A DNA stretch of 62,307 bases from Methanosarcina sp. KYL-1 (GCF_024372725.1 NZ_VOUA01000023.1:1-62307); one strand, 5' to 3'; shown: positions 8,412 through 18,274, numbered from the stretch's first letter. Translations and numbers: made by a program. Notes: generated by a model not told the origin, from the sequence alone.

Positions 8412-10817
8412 TCAAACATTCTGCGCAGCCGAAAATCCATTCCCTTCAAACGACAAAACCTGCTTTGGCAGCTCAATATCCAGTGCCTCTTTCAGGACCT
8501 CTTCAATGGTCTCTACAGGCACGAACTTGAGTTCTTTCCTGACATCTTCGGGCACGTCTTCAAGGTCTCTTTCGTTCTCCTTGGGGAGGATGACCTTTTT
8601 TATGCCTGCCCTGTGGGCTGCGAGGACTTTCTCTTTTATGCCGCCGACAGGGAGGACAGAACCGCTCAGGGTTATTTCCCCGGTCATGGCAAGTTTGGGG
8701 TCAACGGCTTTGCCGGTGATCAGGGATGTGAGGGCGGTAAAGAGGGTCACGCCGGCTGACGGGCCGTCTTTGGGAGTTGCACCCGAAGGGACGTGAATGT
8801 GGATGTCGCTTGTGGTAAAGTTGAAGCTGTTTGCGGGGTTTGCAGTGCTTGCGGGGGTTGCAAGCCTGGACCTGGCAAGGCTCATGGAGATCTGGGCCGA
8901 CTCTTTCATCACGTCCCCGAGCTGGCCGGTAAGGGTGAGCTTTCCGGTTCCGGGCATGAAGGTGCCTTCGATGAAGAGGATGTCCCCTCCCACAGGGGTC
9001 CAGGCAAGACCGGTTACCACGCCGGGTATGTTCTCTTTCCTGGCTTCTTCCTGCCGGACCATCTCTTTTCCGAGGACCTCTTTGAGCATGTCGGGCTTTA
9101 CCACGTAGGGAAGCTTGGCGGTCCCTGAGACGATCTTTTCGGACACGAACCTTGCCGTCTTTGCAAGCTGTTTTTTAAGCTGCCTGACTCCAGCTTCGCG
9201 GGTGTACTTTTCGATGATCAGCTTCAGGGCTTCATCTTCGATTTTGAGTTTGTCCGCATCAAGGCCGTGTTCTTCGAGGGTCTCGGGGAGCAGGTGGTCT
9301 TTTGCGATTGCAAACTTCTCGTTTTTCGTGTAGCCGGAAATCTCGATCAGCTCCATCCTGTCCAGGAGCGGTGCCGGGATGGTTGCCAGGGAGTTGGCGG
9401 TGGCGATGAACAGTACCTCGGACAGGTCGTAGGGGACTTCCAGGTAGTGGTCCGAGAAGGTGCTGTTCTGTTCGGGGTCGAGGACTTCAAGAAGGGCACT
9501 TGCCGGGTCTCCTGCGTAGGAAGCCGAAAGCTTGTCGACTTCGTCGAGAATAAAGACCGGGTTCTTTGTGCCTGCTTTTCTCATGCCCTGGATAATCCTT
9601 CCGGGAAGGGCTCCCACGTAGGTCCGGCGGTGTCCCCTGATCTCTGATTCGTCCTTGACGCCTCCGAGGCTGACCCGGACATACTCCCTTCCCAGGGCAT
9701 CTGCAATGCTCTTCCCAAGGCTGGTCTTGCCGGTGCCTGGCGGGCCTGCAAAGAGCAGGATCGAACCCTGTTTTTCCTGTTTGAGTTTCATTACCGCCAG
9801 GTGCTGGATTATTCTTTCCTTGACCTTTTCAAGCCCGTTATGGTTGTTTTCGAGCACACGGCGGGCTTCGGCAATATCGATGCTCTTTTTCTCTTCGGTT
9901 GCCCAGGGAAGGTCGACCAGGAGGTCCAGGTAATTTCTGATTCCGGGGGCTTCATGGTTGTGTGGGCCTCCGGTTTCGAGTTTCTTCAGCTCTGAGAGTG
10001 CCTTCTTTCTAACTTCATCAGGCATCTTCGAGTTCTCAATCCTTTCCCGGTATCCACCTTCTCCTGAAACGGAATCATCGCTTTCATTCAGCTCTTCCTG
10101 GATTAGCTTAAGCTGCTCCCGGAGCATCGCCTCCCGGTTTGATTTGTTTACTTTATCGGTAACTTTTTTTGCCATCTCCATCTGGATATTGACATTTTCT
10201 TTCTGCTTCATCAGGATCTCAAGGAATGCGAGATACCTTTCACGAACAGATTCGATCTCCAGAAGGGCCTGCTTTTCTGCAAGTTTTATCGGCATATACG
10301 GCATAACATATCCGAGTATCTGGTCAATGGAATCCATCCTGTCAATGGGCCGGATAAACTGTTCGGAACCCTGGAAACGGCTGCTGATCTCGTGAACTGT
10401 CCTTTTGATATTCTCCATCATTTCTGCCTGAATGCCTTCATCGAGGTCAGGCAGGTCAGGAACAGGTTCATATGCGGCATAGAACAGCCCGTCTTTCCGG
10501 TGAAGGGAAACAGCCTCTACCCTCTGGACCGCCCTTGCAGCAATCAGATACCCACCATCGGCAGGCTGTACATACGTGATTTTGAGCAGGTTTCCTGTTT
10601 TGTACAGCTTATCTTCGGACAGGTCTGAAGGTTTGGTCCCGCTCTTTACTGTCAGTCCGACAGCATACGTAAATTTGGCATTTTCCAGCTCTTTTGACAG
10701 TATTTCTCCTGTGTTTCTGTCAGCCAGGAATTTTGCCCGGCTTCCGGGGTAGACCGCTATCTCAAAGAGCGGCATTACAAGGGTTTCTCTGTTATCTTCG
10801 GTTCGTTTTGTATCCAT
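8412..10817 (-). CDS. lon: Lon protease, bacterial-type (LonA) ATP-dependent serine protease
   Basis: 801 residues, the normal LonA length. Order: N-terminal substrate-binding LAN domain (about 10-200), coiled-coil linker, AAA+ module with Walker A GPPGTGKTS (357-365) and Walker B VFILDEVDK, then the protease domain with catalytic Ser about 687 in PKDGPSAGVTL and Lys about 730 in GGIKEKV. It degrades misfolded and regulatory proteins in the cytoplasm. There are no membrane segments, so it is not the membrane-bound archaeal LonB; bacterial-type Lon in Methanosarcina is usually seen as acquired from bacteria. Upstream (10852-10922) are repeated ATTATCGCAATTGTCGTCG-type motifs that may be regulatory. 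Confidence 0.97.
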   Translation of the reverse strand: MDTKRTEDNRETLVMPLFEIAVYPGSRAKFLADRNTGEILSKELENAKFTYAVGLTVKSGTKPSDLSEDKLYKTGNLLKITYVQPADGGYLIAARAVQRVEAVSLHRKDGLFYAAYEPVPDLPDLDEGIQAEMMENIKRTVHEISSRFQGSEQFIRPIDRMDSIDQILGYVMPYMPIKLAEKQALLEIESVRERYLAFLEILMKQKENVNIQMEMAKKVTDKVNKSNREAMLREQLKLIQEELNESDDSVSGEGGYRERIENSKMPDEVRKKALSELKKLETGGPHNHEAPGIRNYLDLLVDLPWATEEKKSIDIAEARRVLENNHNGLEKVKERIIQHLAVMKLKQEKQGSILLFAGPPGTGKTSLGKSIADALGREYVRVSLGGVKDESEIRGHRRTYVGALPGRIIQGMRKAGTKNPVFILDEVDKLSASYAGDPASALLEVLDPEQNSTFSDHYLEVPYDLSEVLFIATANSLATIPAPLLDRMELIEISGYTKNEKFAIAKDHLLPETLEEHGLDADKLKIEDEALKLIIEKYTREAGVRQLKKQLAKTARFVSEKIVSGTAKLPYVVKPDMLKEVLGKEMVRQEEARKENIPGVVTGLAWTPVGGDILFIEGTFMPGTGKLTLTGQLGDVMKESAQISMSLARSRLATPASTANPANSFNFTTSDIHIHVPSGATPKDGPSAGVTLFTALTSLITGKAVDPKLAMTGEITLSGSVLPVGGIKEKVLAAHRAGIKKVILPKENERDLEDVPEDVRKELKFVPVETIEEVLKEALDIELPKQVLSFEGNGFSAAQNV

Positions 10818-10851
10818 TGTTCGTCGTCCTAATTATTGTCTAAAATTATCA

Positions 10852-10922
10852 CGGTTATTATCGCAATTGTCGTCGAAATTATCCAGATTATTATCGCAAT
10901 TATCCCGATTGTCGTCGAAATT
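10852..10922. repeat. Imperfect tandem repeat upstream of lon
   Basis: GTTATTATCGCAATTGTCG and TCGAAATTATC motifs occur twice within 70 bases in the lon promoter region. Could bind a regulator or be a simple intergenic array. Confidence 0.6.
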
Positions 10923-10965
10923 ACTTAGTTTGAATTAACCTAACTATTTTGCAAGTTAAAAAAAA

Positions 10966-11385
10966 TTAGCTAACCTTATCAAGAAGTCTGATAAGGGTGT
11001 CCATTTCGTGTTCATCCAGGGAATCGGCCATCCTTTCAATAACCCGGAGCAAGGCTTTCTGTTCGGCGTTTGCTATCTTTTGCCCTTTTTCAGTCAGGCG
11101 AATATAGTAGATTCTGGCATCCTCGGGGGATTTTTCCCTGTAAACGCACTCCATTTTGACAAATTTGTTAATCATCTCTGTGATAGTGGGTTTCGAGTTA
11201 TTGGTGATTTTAGCAAGTTTGCTAAACGTCACATCCCCGTGTTCATCAATGATTTTTAGATATCCTATCTGCTTTACAGTAATATCCGATAATCCGCATT
11301 CAGAGAAGATCTCACAAGAGCATTTGCTTTTAATATTAAACAGGTTTTCAAAAACTATCAATAAATGCTCTCTTTTTTCCATCAT
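10966..11385 (-). CDS. MarR-family transcriptional regulator
   Basis: 139 residues. It has the winged-helix core of the MarR family: helices with VTFSKLAKITNNSKPTITEM (recognition helix) and a wing ENSPEDARIYYIRLTEKGQK-like segment (here KSPEDARIYYIRLTEKG), then a C-terminal dimerisation helix. Three cysteines near residues 20-27 (KCSCEIFSEC) could sense metal or redox, but this is inference. Diverges from the GNAT gene at 11572 with about 190 bases between, so it may control that gene and itself. Confidence 0.88.
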   Translation of the reverse strand: MMEKREHLLIVFENLFNIKSKCSCEIFSECGLSDITVKQIGYLKIIDEHGDVTFSKLAKITNNSKPTITEMINKFVKMECVYREKSPEDARIYYIRLTEKGQKIANAEQKALLRVIERMADSLDEHEMDTLIRLLDKVS

Positions 11386-11571
11386 ATTCCGACCCTTCTG
11401 TTAGTTAGTATTGCCCTAATTATATTATTTGGTATATATAGTTTGTGCCCAAGTTCGGTATTCCAAAAAAATATGCAAAGGTTTTTACCTATATTTTACA
11501 ACTCCTTTACCTGTATCTCACAACTTTATTTATGCAATAGGCCAATTGTTCATCGTTCCGGGAGAATTCAA

Positions 11572-12081
11572 ATGATCATCAGAGGAGAAACAGAGAAAGA
11601 CTTCGACCAGATATACGATCTGGTAAAAGTTGCATTTCAAACCGCAAAAGTTTCCAATGGCAAAGAGCAGGATTTTGCCGTTGAGCTGCGCAACAGCGGT
11701 AACTATATTCCCGAACTTGCACTGGTCGCAGAGGAAGACGGCAAGCTAATCGGGCATATTATGCTGACAAAAATGTATATCACGACCGGTAATGGTAAAT
11801 TTGAAGCCCTTTTGATAGCACCTATTTCCGTCCTGCTGGAATATCGGAACAAAGGAGTCGGTTCCGAACTGATAAACGAAAGTTTCAGGCTGGCAAGAGA
11901 GCTGGGTTATACGGTAGTAGTTCTTGTAGGCGACCCTGCCTATTACCATAGATTCGGGTTCAGGCCGGCTGTGACTTTTAGTATCAAACATACACCTGAG
12001 ATTCCCGACGAAAATGTCATGGCCTGTGAATTAGTTCCGGATGCATTAAATGGATTTAGCGGGATAATTGATTTTAGCTGA
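11572..12081 (+). CDS. GNAT-family N-acetyltransferase
   Basis: 169 residues from ATG 11572 (CGGGAGAATTCA ribosome site). The acetyl-CoA loop is visible as EYRNKGVGSELINESFRLA, followed by the strand VVVLVGDPAYYHRFGFRPA, where Y-x-R-F-G-F is typical of the YhbS-like subgroup. It would transfer acetyl from acetyl-CoA to an amine; the substrate is unknown. Divergent from the MarR gene, which may regulate it. Confidence 0.9.
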   Translation: MIIRGETEKDFDQIYDLVKVAFQTAKVSNGKEQDFAVELRNSGNYIPELALVAEEDGKLIGHIMLTKMYITTGNGKFEALLIAPISVLLEYRNKGVGSELINESFRLARELGYTVVVLVGDPAYYHRFGFRPAVTFSIKHTPEIPDENVMACELVPDALNGFSGIIDFS

Positions 12082-12212
12082 AATGGCAAAAGAGCCCGCG
12101 AAATAATTGATTGTGCTTGAAAGGGCAAAAAGCAAAAAAGCAATTGAATCTGAAAATTAAGGATAAATAAAATAAATTATGGATAAATAAAGGACTGACA
12201 CCGGGGCAAAAA

Positions 12213-13349
12213 ATGCTGTACCGCAAACTAGGAAAAACAGGTGAGAAGGCCTCCATTCTCGGCTACGGCTCCATGAGGCTTCCCGTCCTCGACGGGGCGG
12301 TTGATAATATCGATGAGGAAAAAGCAATCGAACTCCTCCGCTACGCCATTGACCACGGGGTAAATTACGTTGACGCTGCCTATTCCTATCACGGCGGGAA
12401 AGGCGAAGTTTTCCTGGGAAAAGCCCTTGCCGACGGCTACCGGGAAAAGGTCCACCTGGCAACCAAGCTTTCCTGCAAGCGCGTAAACTGCAAAGAGGAC
12501 ATGGACCGCTTTTTAAACGAGCAGCTTGAAAAGCTCCGGACGGACTGCATTGACTTCTATCTCCTGCACGCCGTAAAAAAAAGCTACTGGGAGAAACTGA
12601 AAAAGTTTGGGGTTATAGAGTTCCTGGAAAGGGCCCGTGCAGCCGGGAAGATCAGATACACCGGTTTTTCCTTCCACGACGAGCTGGACGTTTTCAAGGA
12701 AGTCCTGGACGCCTACCCCTGGGACCTCTGCCAGATCCAGTTCAATTACCTGGACGAAGACTTCCAGGCCGGAACCGAGGGCCTGAAATACGCAGCTGAA
12801 AAAGGCATTGCTGTTGTCATCATGGAACCCCTGCGCGGCGGAAACCTTGCTTCAAAAGTCCCGGAAGAAGCCCAAAAGGTCTGGGAACGTTCAAAAATCA
12901 AAAGGACCCCCGCAGAATGGGCTTTCCGCTACCTCTGGGACTATCCCGAAGTCAGCGTCGTCCTGAGCGGGATGTCGGAGATGGGGCACCTCAAAGAAAA
13001 CCTGAGAATTGCGGACGAAGGGCTCGCCAACTCCCTTTCCCCCGAAGAAAAAAACCTGATAGCCGAAGTCAAGGGGATCTACAAAACCCGGATCAAAGTC
13101 AACTGCACCGGCTGCAAGTACTGCATCCCCTGCCCTCAGGGAGTAAATATCCCGCGGAACCTTGGTTATCTGAATGACGTTTATGTGCTCGATGATGTGG
13201 AGAATGCCAGGTTCCAGTATGGAGTCCTTCTGGCACCGGAAGAAAAAGCCGGGAACTGCGTTGAGTGCGGAGAATGTGAGGAGGTCTGCCCGCAGGGAAT
13301 TGAGATCCGGAAGATGTTGAAGAAAGTAAGGGAGTATATGGAAGATTAA
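12213..13349 (+). CDS. Aldo/keto reductase with C-terminal 4Fe-4S ferredoxin domain
   Basis: 378 residues. The (beta/alpha)8 reductase domain begins MLYRKLGKTGEKASILGYGS and keeps the catalytic Asp-Tyr region (NYVDAAYSYHGGKGE). The last 90 residues carry CTGCKYCIPC and CVECGECEEVC, ligands for Fe-S clusters. Such fused enzymes couple ferredoxin or flavoprotein electrons to carbonyl reduction and are common in anaerobes. The gene stands alone; substrate not predictable. Confidence 0.92.
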   Translation: MLYRKLGKTGEKASILGYGSMRLPVLDGAVDNIDEEKAIELLRYAIDHGVNYVDAAYSYHGGKGEVFLGKALADGYREKVHLATKLSCKRVNCKEDMDRFLNEQLEKLRTDCIDFYLLHAVKKSYWEKLKKFGVIEFLERARAAGKIRYTGFSFHDELDVFKEVLDAYPWDLCQIQFNYLDEDFQAGTEGLKYAAEKGIAVVIMEPLRGGNLASKVPEEAQKVWERSKIKRTPAEWAFRYLWDYPEVSVVLSGMSEMGHLKENLRIADEGLANSLSPEEKNLIAEVKGIYKTRIKVNCTGCKYCIPCPQGVNIPRNLGYLNDVYVLDDVENARFQYGVLLAPEEKAGNCVECGECEEVCPQGIEIRKMLKKVREYMED

Positions 13350-13446
13350 GGGGCTCATGGATATTAAGGAATTTATGGAGATTAGGGAGTTCATGGAGGA
13401 GTGAAGAAGTCATAGTATCATTCATTCAGGTTCAGGAAAGCATTAC

Positions 13447-13508
13447 ATCCTGTTTTTTAGGATCAAGTAAGGGCTAATCCCTGCCATTTCAATGGTGGGA
13501 TACAGCCC
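13447..13508 (+). mobile_element. Left-end hairpins of the IS200/IS605 element
   Basis: ATCCT...AGGAT (13447-13463) and an imperfect GGGCTAATCCC / GGGATACAGCCC stem (13471-13508) lie just before tnpA. Subterminal hairpins of this kind are what Y1 transposases recognise. The exact left boundary, probably near 13430, cannot be fixed from one copy. Confidence 0.5.
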
Positions 13509-13569
13509 GTCAACTTCAACATAATAGCGTTAAATTAATACACACATGGTTACCATATGTATATATTAC

Positions 13570-13980
13570 ATGACCGGAAAAGAACACTGGATAAGTGCAA
13601 GAGGATGTGCATATAATACAAATTATCATTTCGTATGGTCTACAAAATATAGGAGAAAAGTCCTTATTGGAAAAATAGCGGAAGATTTGAAAGAGCTTCA
13701 TGGAAAGATAGCAAAAGAAAAAGGTGTAACTCTTGTGACTCAAGAAGTAATGCCGGATCATGTGCATCTTTTCATTGTTATGCATCCAAAGTTCGCCCCT
13801 GCCGATATTGTGAAAATATTTAAGGGGATTACTGCAAAGAAACTCTTCGAAATGCATCCTGAAATAAGGAGTAGATTATGGAATGGTCATCTCTGGAATC
13901 CTTCTTATTATGTTGGAACATGCGGAGATACAACAAAAGATGTAATCCAAATGTATATTGAAACTCAAAAGGTGAAATGA
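13570..13980 (+). CDS. tnpA: IS200/IS605 transposase TnpA (Y1 HUH)
   Basis: 136 residues from ATG 13570 (MTGKEHWISARGCAYNTNYH). The HUH metal-binding motif is DHVHLF and the nucleophilic tyrosine is in DVIQMYIETQ. It cuts and joins single-stranded DNA at the element ends. It looks intact; the element's second gene directly follows and is broken, so this copy could still move and possibly mobilise others. Confidence 0.93.
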   Translation: MTGKEHWISARGCAYNTNYHFVWSTKYRRKVLIGKIAEDLKELHGKIAKEKGVTLVTQEVMPDHVHLFIVMHPKFAPADIVKIFKGITAKKLFEMHPEIRSRLWNGHLWNPSYYVGTCGDTTKDVIQMYIETQKVK

Positions 13981-15091
13981 TTGTTGAAAGTGTTACGGTA
14001 TAGGGTCTACCTACAAAGGCTCAAAAAACAACTATGAATAACACTCTTGAGCTTTGCCGGTGGACGTATAACGAAACACTCGCACTCAGGAAAAACACAT
14101 GGGAATTAGAACAAAAGAACATAGGTTACTATGATTCTAAGAAAATGATTCCCGAATGGAAAAAAGAAAAGCCCGAATTGAAAACCGTTCATTCTCAGGT
14201 GCTGCAGGAAGTCGTCAAGAGAGTAGACCTTGCCTTTGAAGCCTTTTTCCGTAGAGTGAAAAATGGAGAAAACCCCGGTTATCCTCGATTCAGAGGATAC
14301 GGAAGATATGACAGCTTCACTTATACTCAATTCGGTTTTTATCTAAATTCTGAAAGATTATCTCTTTCCAAAATAGGTGAACTCAAGATCAAGTTGCATA
14401 GGCCAGTAGAAGGGGAGATAAAGAGACTTACGATTCGTAGGATGCCTACAGGAAAATGGTTTGTTTTTTTCTGGTTGAAACTGATACGCCGACAAAACTG
14501 CAAAAAACCGGATTATCAGCAGGTGTAGATGTAGGCATCAAGAGTTTCCTAACTCTTTCTGATGGGAATTATGTGCCAAATCCAAGGTTCTTTATTACGG
14601 AAGAAATGGCTCTGGCAAAAGTACAGAGAAAGCTCTCAAAACTTGAAAAAGGAACACCTGAAAGAGCAAAGGCTTTGAAAGCTGTTCAACGTGTTCATGA
14701 AAGAATCGCAAACAAGAGAGAGGATTTTGTACAGAAAGTAAGTCTCAATCTGGTCAGAGCTTACGACTTTATCATATTTGAAGATCTGAATGTTAAAGAT
14801 ATGACCAAAAATCATTGCCTGGCAAAGCATATTGCTGATGCGGCATGGAGTAAACTTGTGACTATCACGTCTTACAAGGCAGAATGGGCTGGTAAACGTG
14901 TAGAGCTTGTCAATCCATGCAATACATCACAGATGTGCTCAGGCTGTGGTCAAATAGTTAAAAAAGACCTATCAGAGAGAATACACAGTTGTCCTTATTG
15001 TGGTCTTACTCTTGATAGAGATCATAATGCTGCTATTAACATTCTGAGATTGGGGCTACAATCTCTTCAGAATTCTGATAGATGCCCGTAA
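13981..15091 (+). pseudogene. tnpB: tnpB, RNA-guided nuclease of IS605, two frameshifts
   Basis: Directly follows tnpA (TTG start at 13981 or 13984; KVLRYRVY...). The frame breaks first near 14010-14016, where TACCTACA stands for the expected TACCCTACA, then again in the T7 run near 14462-14468, where one more T restores KWFVFFLVETDTP. The remaining parts keep all RuvC acids (GVDVGIKSF, IIFEDLNV, DRDHNAA) and the zinc ribbon CSGCG...CPYC. Both lesions are single-base deletions, so decay is recent, or one is a sequencing error in a homopolymer. Confidence 0.9.
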
Positions 15092-15113
15092 CTTCAGTGA
15101 TGGGAGTAGTCAC
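15070..15113 (+). ncRNA. Probable omega-RNA 3' scaffold / right end of the IS605 element
   Basis: The tnpB 3' end and the following bases (CTTCAGTGATGGGAGTAGTCAC, ending at 15113) are repeated almost exactly at the right edge of the window (62181-62203, minus strand), after which the two loci diverge completely. In TnpB systems the RNA scaffold ends at the element boundary and the next bases are the guide. Confidence 0.45.
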
Positions 15114-15777
15114 TTCAGTCAACAAGACTTCCGTAGAAACTACTGATTTGCAGAACCCCTAACTCTCTCCAGGCGTGAAGTCGGCCGGCCTTTCCTTATA
15201 AATTAAGAGACAGAAACGTAGAAATCTGAAAAGTCTAGCTGTGTTCCATAGATAATTTCCCAAAGGATAGCAACTTAAATTCTACTTGATTTTGGAATTT
15301 TTATAGAACCAGGGAATTTAAATATGGAACCAGCCACTTAATGCACAGGAAAGTTTAATGTCTGCTTTTTTTCCTTTCATACATCTTTTGAATTTTTTGT
15401 TAAAATGCTCTGGCCTCGCTTACGCTCGGGAAATAACGACTGGGGATGCCATTCCGGTTGCTTCGGTGAAGTTCAGCAAGCTAATTAAATGACCAGCAGC
15501 GGTGTATATGGCTGTCTTCATGGTTGTCTTCAATTCGCCAGCCTCCCCTATTGACAAAATGACCTGATCAAAGTCGGTAAGGCCGGGTCCGGGGTTTTGA
15601 GACAAATTAAAACTGGGATGAAAGCGGATAGATTCGATTTTTGAGGAAATTATTCAGGTCGCTTCGGGCAGTGCATGGAGAGGTGCCGGGACAGGAGAAA
15701 AATAAAAAATAAGATTTGAAAATTGAGGTATGTGTCCAGGAACCACTCCACCGCCTTTTTTCCTTATATAAGACTGC
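15114..15777. other. Intergenic region after the IS605 element
   Basis: 664 bases without a supported gene. It includes a third copy of the dispersed repeat (15407-15475). A 61-residue minus-strand frame (15420-15605) overlaps that repeat and was not accepted. Confidence 0.5.
15407..15475 (+). repeat. Dispersed intergenic repeat, copy 3
   Basis: Contains GCCTCGCTTACGCTCGGGA and GGGGATGCCATTCCGGTTGC, matching copy 2 at 8192-8236. Confidence 0.6.
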
Positions 15778-18024
15778 TCATGCTTTTCTCTTCTCCTGAC
15801 GGGTGTCCATCATCACGATCAGGGGCGGGAAAACCACGAAGGTGACAAAAATTGCCAGGAAAACATCAATAACAGTTACCAGCCCGAAATTGCTCAGAAT
15901 GGGGAACGGGGAGAAAATAAGGGCTGAAAAACCAAAGACCGTAGTGGCTCCGGAAGCTATCAGAGCCGAGCCGGTGGTGGTCACCGCCTGGTTGATAGCT
16001 CCCACAGGGTCCAGCCCGTTTTCTTTTTCCTCAAAGTAGCGTTCCATCATCAGGATGGAGTACTCGGACCCCACCCCCAGGATCAGGGCTCCGAGCACTG
16101 CAGTCATCGGCGTATATGCAAGGCCCAGCCCGGACATGACAAGGCCTGACCAGCCGACGACAATGAACATGGGAATTATAGGGGAGAGTGCTTTCATGGG
16201 GTTCCTGTAAACCACGACCAACCCTATCAGCACAAGCCCTATTCCGAGCATGGTCATAAAGACTCTCCCGCTCGTAAGGGCACTTATTATGTCAATCATT
16301 GCCACACTCTGGCCGGTAATGGTGACAGTGACGTCGGGAGGGGGCTGCATCCATTGTATATCCTCCTGAACAATGTCCCGCAGCTCTTTAATGCCCGTGA
16401 TCTCGAGGTTCTCCATAGCCTGCCCTATATCAAGGTCAATTGTAAGCAGCTGGCTCCCCTGCTTGTATTCTCTGCTCTCGCTTTCCGGGATCTTGCTGTA
16501 TATTTTCCGTATTTCTTCGGAAGTTTCGGGAATGGTGCCGCCGTTTCTTTCCTTTACAAGGTCTACAATGCTCGTAGCTGCATAGACATGGCCCCGGTTT
16601 GCAACTTCATGCCTGCTGAACTCATCCATCCACTCCAGGACCTGCGGGTCACTGTTGTCCTTAACTTTAAGAATGATGTTCAGGTGGTCTCCCATTCCGG
16701 GAATTATGTCCTGCATCTGCTTATAATATATCAGGGAGGGCATGTCCTGGGGGATGAAGGAATTCGTGTCGCTCTGGATCGGGACTGACTGGTCGGCATA
16801 AAGTCCCGCAAAACAGGTAAGCAAGGAGATCACGAGGATGACCCTGGAATGTTTGATGGTAAAGTCGGCGACCCGGATAAGGACTTTTTCGACTGCTTTT
16901 GCTTCCTGCACCTTTGCCCCGGGAGAACTTTCAGGGCCTGTTTCAGTTTTTCCCTCTCCATTTTTCTTTTTGAAAAGCCCAAACGGATTCCTCTTTGCAA
17001 GCCAGTCAAAACTGTAAAGAGTTACCAGCCCGAAAAAGACTGCAGAGATGTAACACATAATTACCCCGATCAGGAGCAGTTTTCCGAAATCCCGGATCAT
17101 GGGGATGGTGGAAGTGAAAAGAGGAATAAAGCCAAGTGCAGTCATTGCCAGGGCTATCAGGACCGCAGGGGCCGTGTGCTTGATGGTACGGACAAGGGCC
17201 TGTCCTGAACTCTTCCCGAACCGGATTTCCTCTTCCATCCTGTTGTGGAACTGGATGGCATAGTCAATCCCTATCCCGATCAGGACGGGAAAAGCTGCCA
17301 TGGAGACCATTGTCATGGGCACTCCGGCATACCCCATAACCCCGAATGTAAAAAAGACCCCCAGAAGCACAACCGGAAGAGGCAGCAGCCCCCATCTGAC
17401 ATGCCTGAAGACGAGGAGGAGCACGACAACCATCAACAGGGAGGCAACTCCGAGCAGGACCCCCATGCTCTGGCTTATTTCTTTGTTAATGTCAAGCCTA
17501 AGGGCGGGAGAACCCGTAATAATGAGGCTGTACCCCGGTGGAAAAGCAGCTTCTTTCAGGGAAGTATCCAGGACATTCAGAATGTCTTCCCGCTGCTGAT
17601 CAGTCGTACTGCCTGCAATTTTAATCCCGATCATCATATGGGTCCCGTCAGGCATGAGAGATTCAAACAGTTCCGGCTGGCTCTCAAGTATACTCTGGAC
17701 TTCCCGGTCCGAATCGGGGACCTTTGCCCTTCCGGAAGCTTTGTAATTGATTTGCTTTATCAGGGTAGCAGGGCTTGTGACGGATAGAACTCCCGGAACG
17801 GTCAGCATCTGCTGCTCCAGCCTGTCCGCGGCTTTCATCACGGCTGCGGATGTGACTTCATTTCCCTCAACCATCACTACAATGCTTTCAGTCTGGAAGT
17901 TCTTTTTAAAAAGGTGGTCATAATCTTTATACAGTTGTGTGCCCTTAGAAACAAAAGTTTCTGTCCCGGAAGCCATCTCGATCATCTGTGCCCCCTGCGA
18001 GGACAGCAGGATTAGAAGGAACAT
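15778..18024 (-). CDS. MMPL/RND-type exporter (HAE3-like)
   Basis: 748 residues as an ATG-started frame. Two repeats of a large extracytoplasmic loop followed by a block of membrane helices (about 185-355 and 575-745), with GIGIDYAIQFHNRMEEE and GVGSEYSILMMERYFEE at matching positions, are the signature of archaeal RND/MMPL exporters. They export hydrophobic compounds using the ion gradient. Coding similarity extends 22 codons further upstream (IKNIFEKLGIFIQSNRPTII) to an ATA codon at 18088-18090 preceded by AAGGGGG, so the true start may be a non-standard or mutated codon; without it, helix 1 is cut. Lies downstream of a MarR gene on the same strand. Confidence 0.9.
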   Translation of the reverse strand: MFLLILLSSQGAQMIEMASGTETFVSKGTQLYKDYDHLFKKNFQTESIVVMVEGNEVTSAAVMKAADRLEQQMLTVPGVLSVTSPATLIKQINYKASGRAKVPDSDREVQSILESQPELFESLMPDGTHMMIGIKIAGSTTDQQREDILNVLDTSLKEAAFPPGYSLIITGSPALRLDINKEISQSMGVLLGVASLLMVVVLLLVFRHVRWGLLPLPVVLLGVFFTFGVMGYAGVPMTMVSMAAFPVLIGIGIDYAIQFHNRMEEEIRFGKSSGQALVRTIKHTAPAVLIALAMTALGFIPLFTSTIPMIRDFGKLLLIGVIMCYISAVFFGLVTLYSFDWLAKRNPFGLFKKKNGEGKTETGPESSPGAKVQEAKAVEKVLIRVADFTIKHSRVILVISLLTCFAGLYADQSVPIQSDTNSFIPQDMPSLIYYKQMQDIIPGMGDHLNIILKVKDNSDPQVLEWMDEFSRHEVANRGHVYAATSIVDLVKERNGGTIPETSEEIRKIYSKIPESESREYKQGSQLLTIDLDIGQAMENLEITGIKELRDIVQEDIQWMQPPPDVTVTITGQSVAMIDIISALTSGRVFMTMLGIGLVLIGLVVVYRNPMKALSPIIPMFIVVGWSGLVMSGLGLAYTPMTAVLGALILGVGSEYSILMMERYFEEKENGLDPVGAINQAVTTTGSALIASGATTVFGFSALIFSPFPILSNFGLVTVIDVFLAIFVTFVVFPPLIVMMDTRQEKRKA

Positions 18025-18172
18025 GACAGCAATTATGGTCGGACGGTTACTCTGGATAAAAATTCCTAATTTTTCGAATATGTTTTTTATGGCGCTACCC
18101 CCTTGGAGGCATAACAGGTATGATTTCTATCTTCTGATCTCAGGACAAACTTCACCTGAAATATTCAGGTTT

Positions 18173-18274
18173 TAGTCCGGATGCTTAGCAGGTTTATTCC
18201 GGATGCTTAGCAGGTTTATTCCGGATGCTTAGCAGGTTAATCCGGATGTTTAGTGTTTAGCAGGTTTAGTCCGG
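18173..18274. repeat. 22-bp tandem repeat
   Basis: CCGGATGCTTAGCAGGTTTA-type units at 18177, 18199, 18221 and a shorter variant at 18242. They lie between the MMPL gene and its upstream MarR gene. Confidence 0.85.

Noticed and set aside
15420-15605. 61-residue minus-strand ORF
   Set aside because: Overlaps the dispersed repeat; start and end lie in non-coding repeat sequence and no domain is visible.
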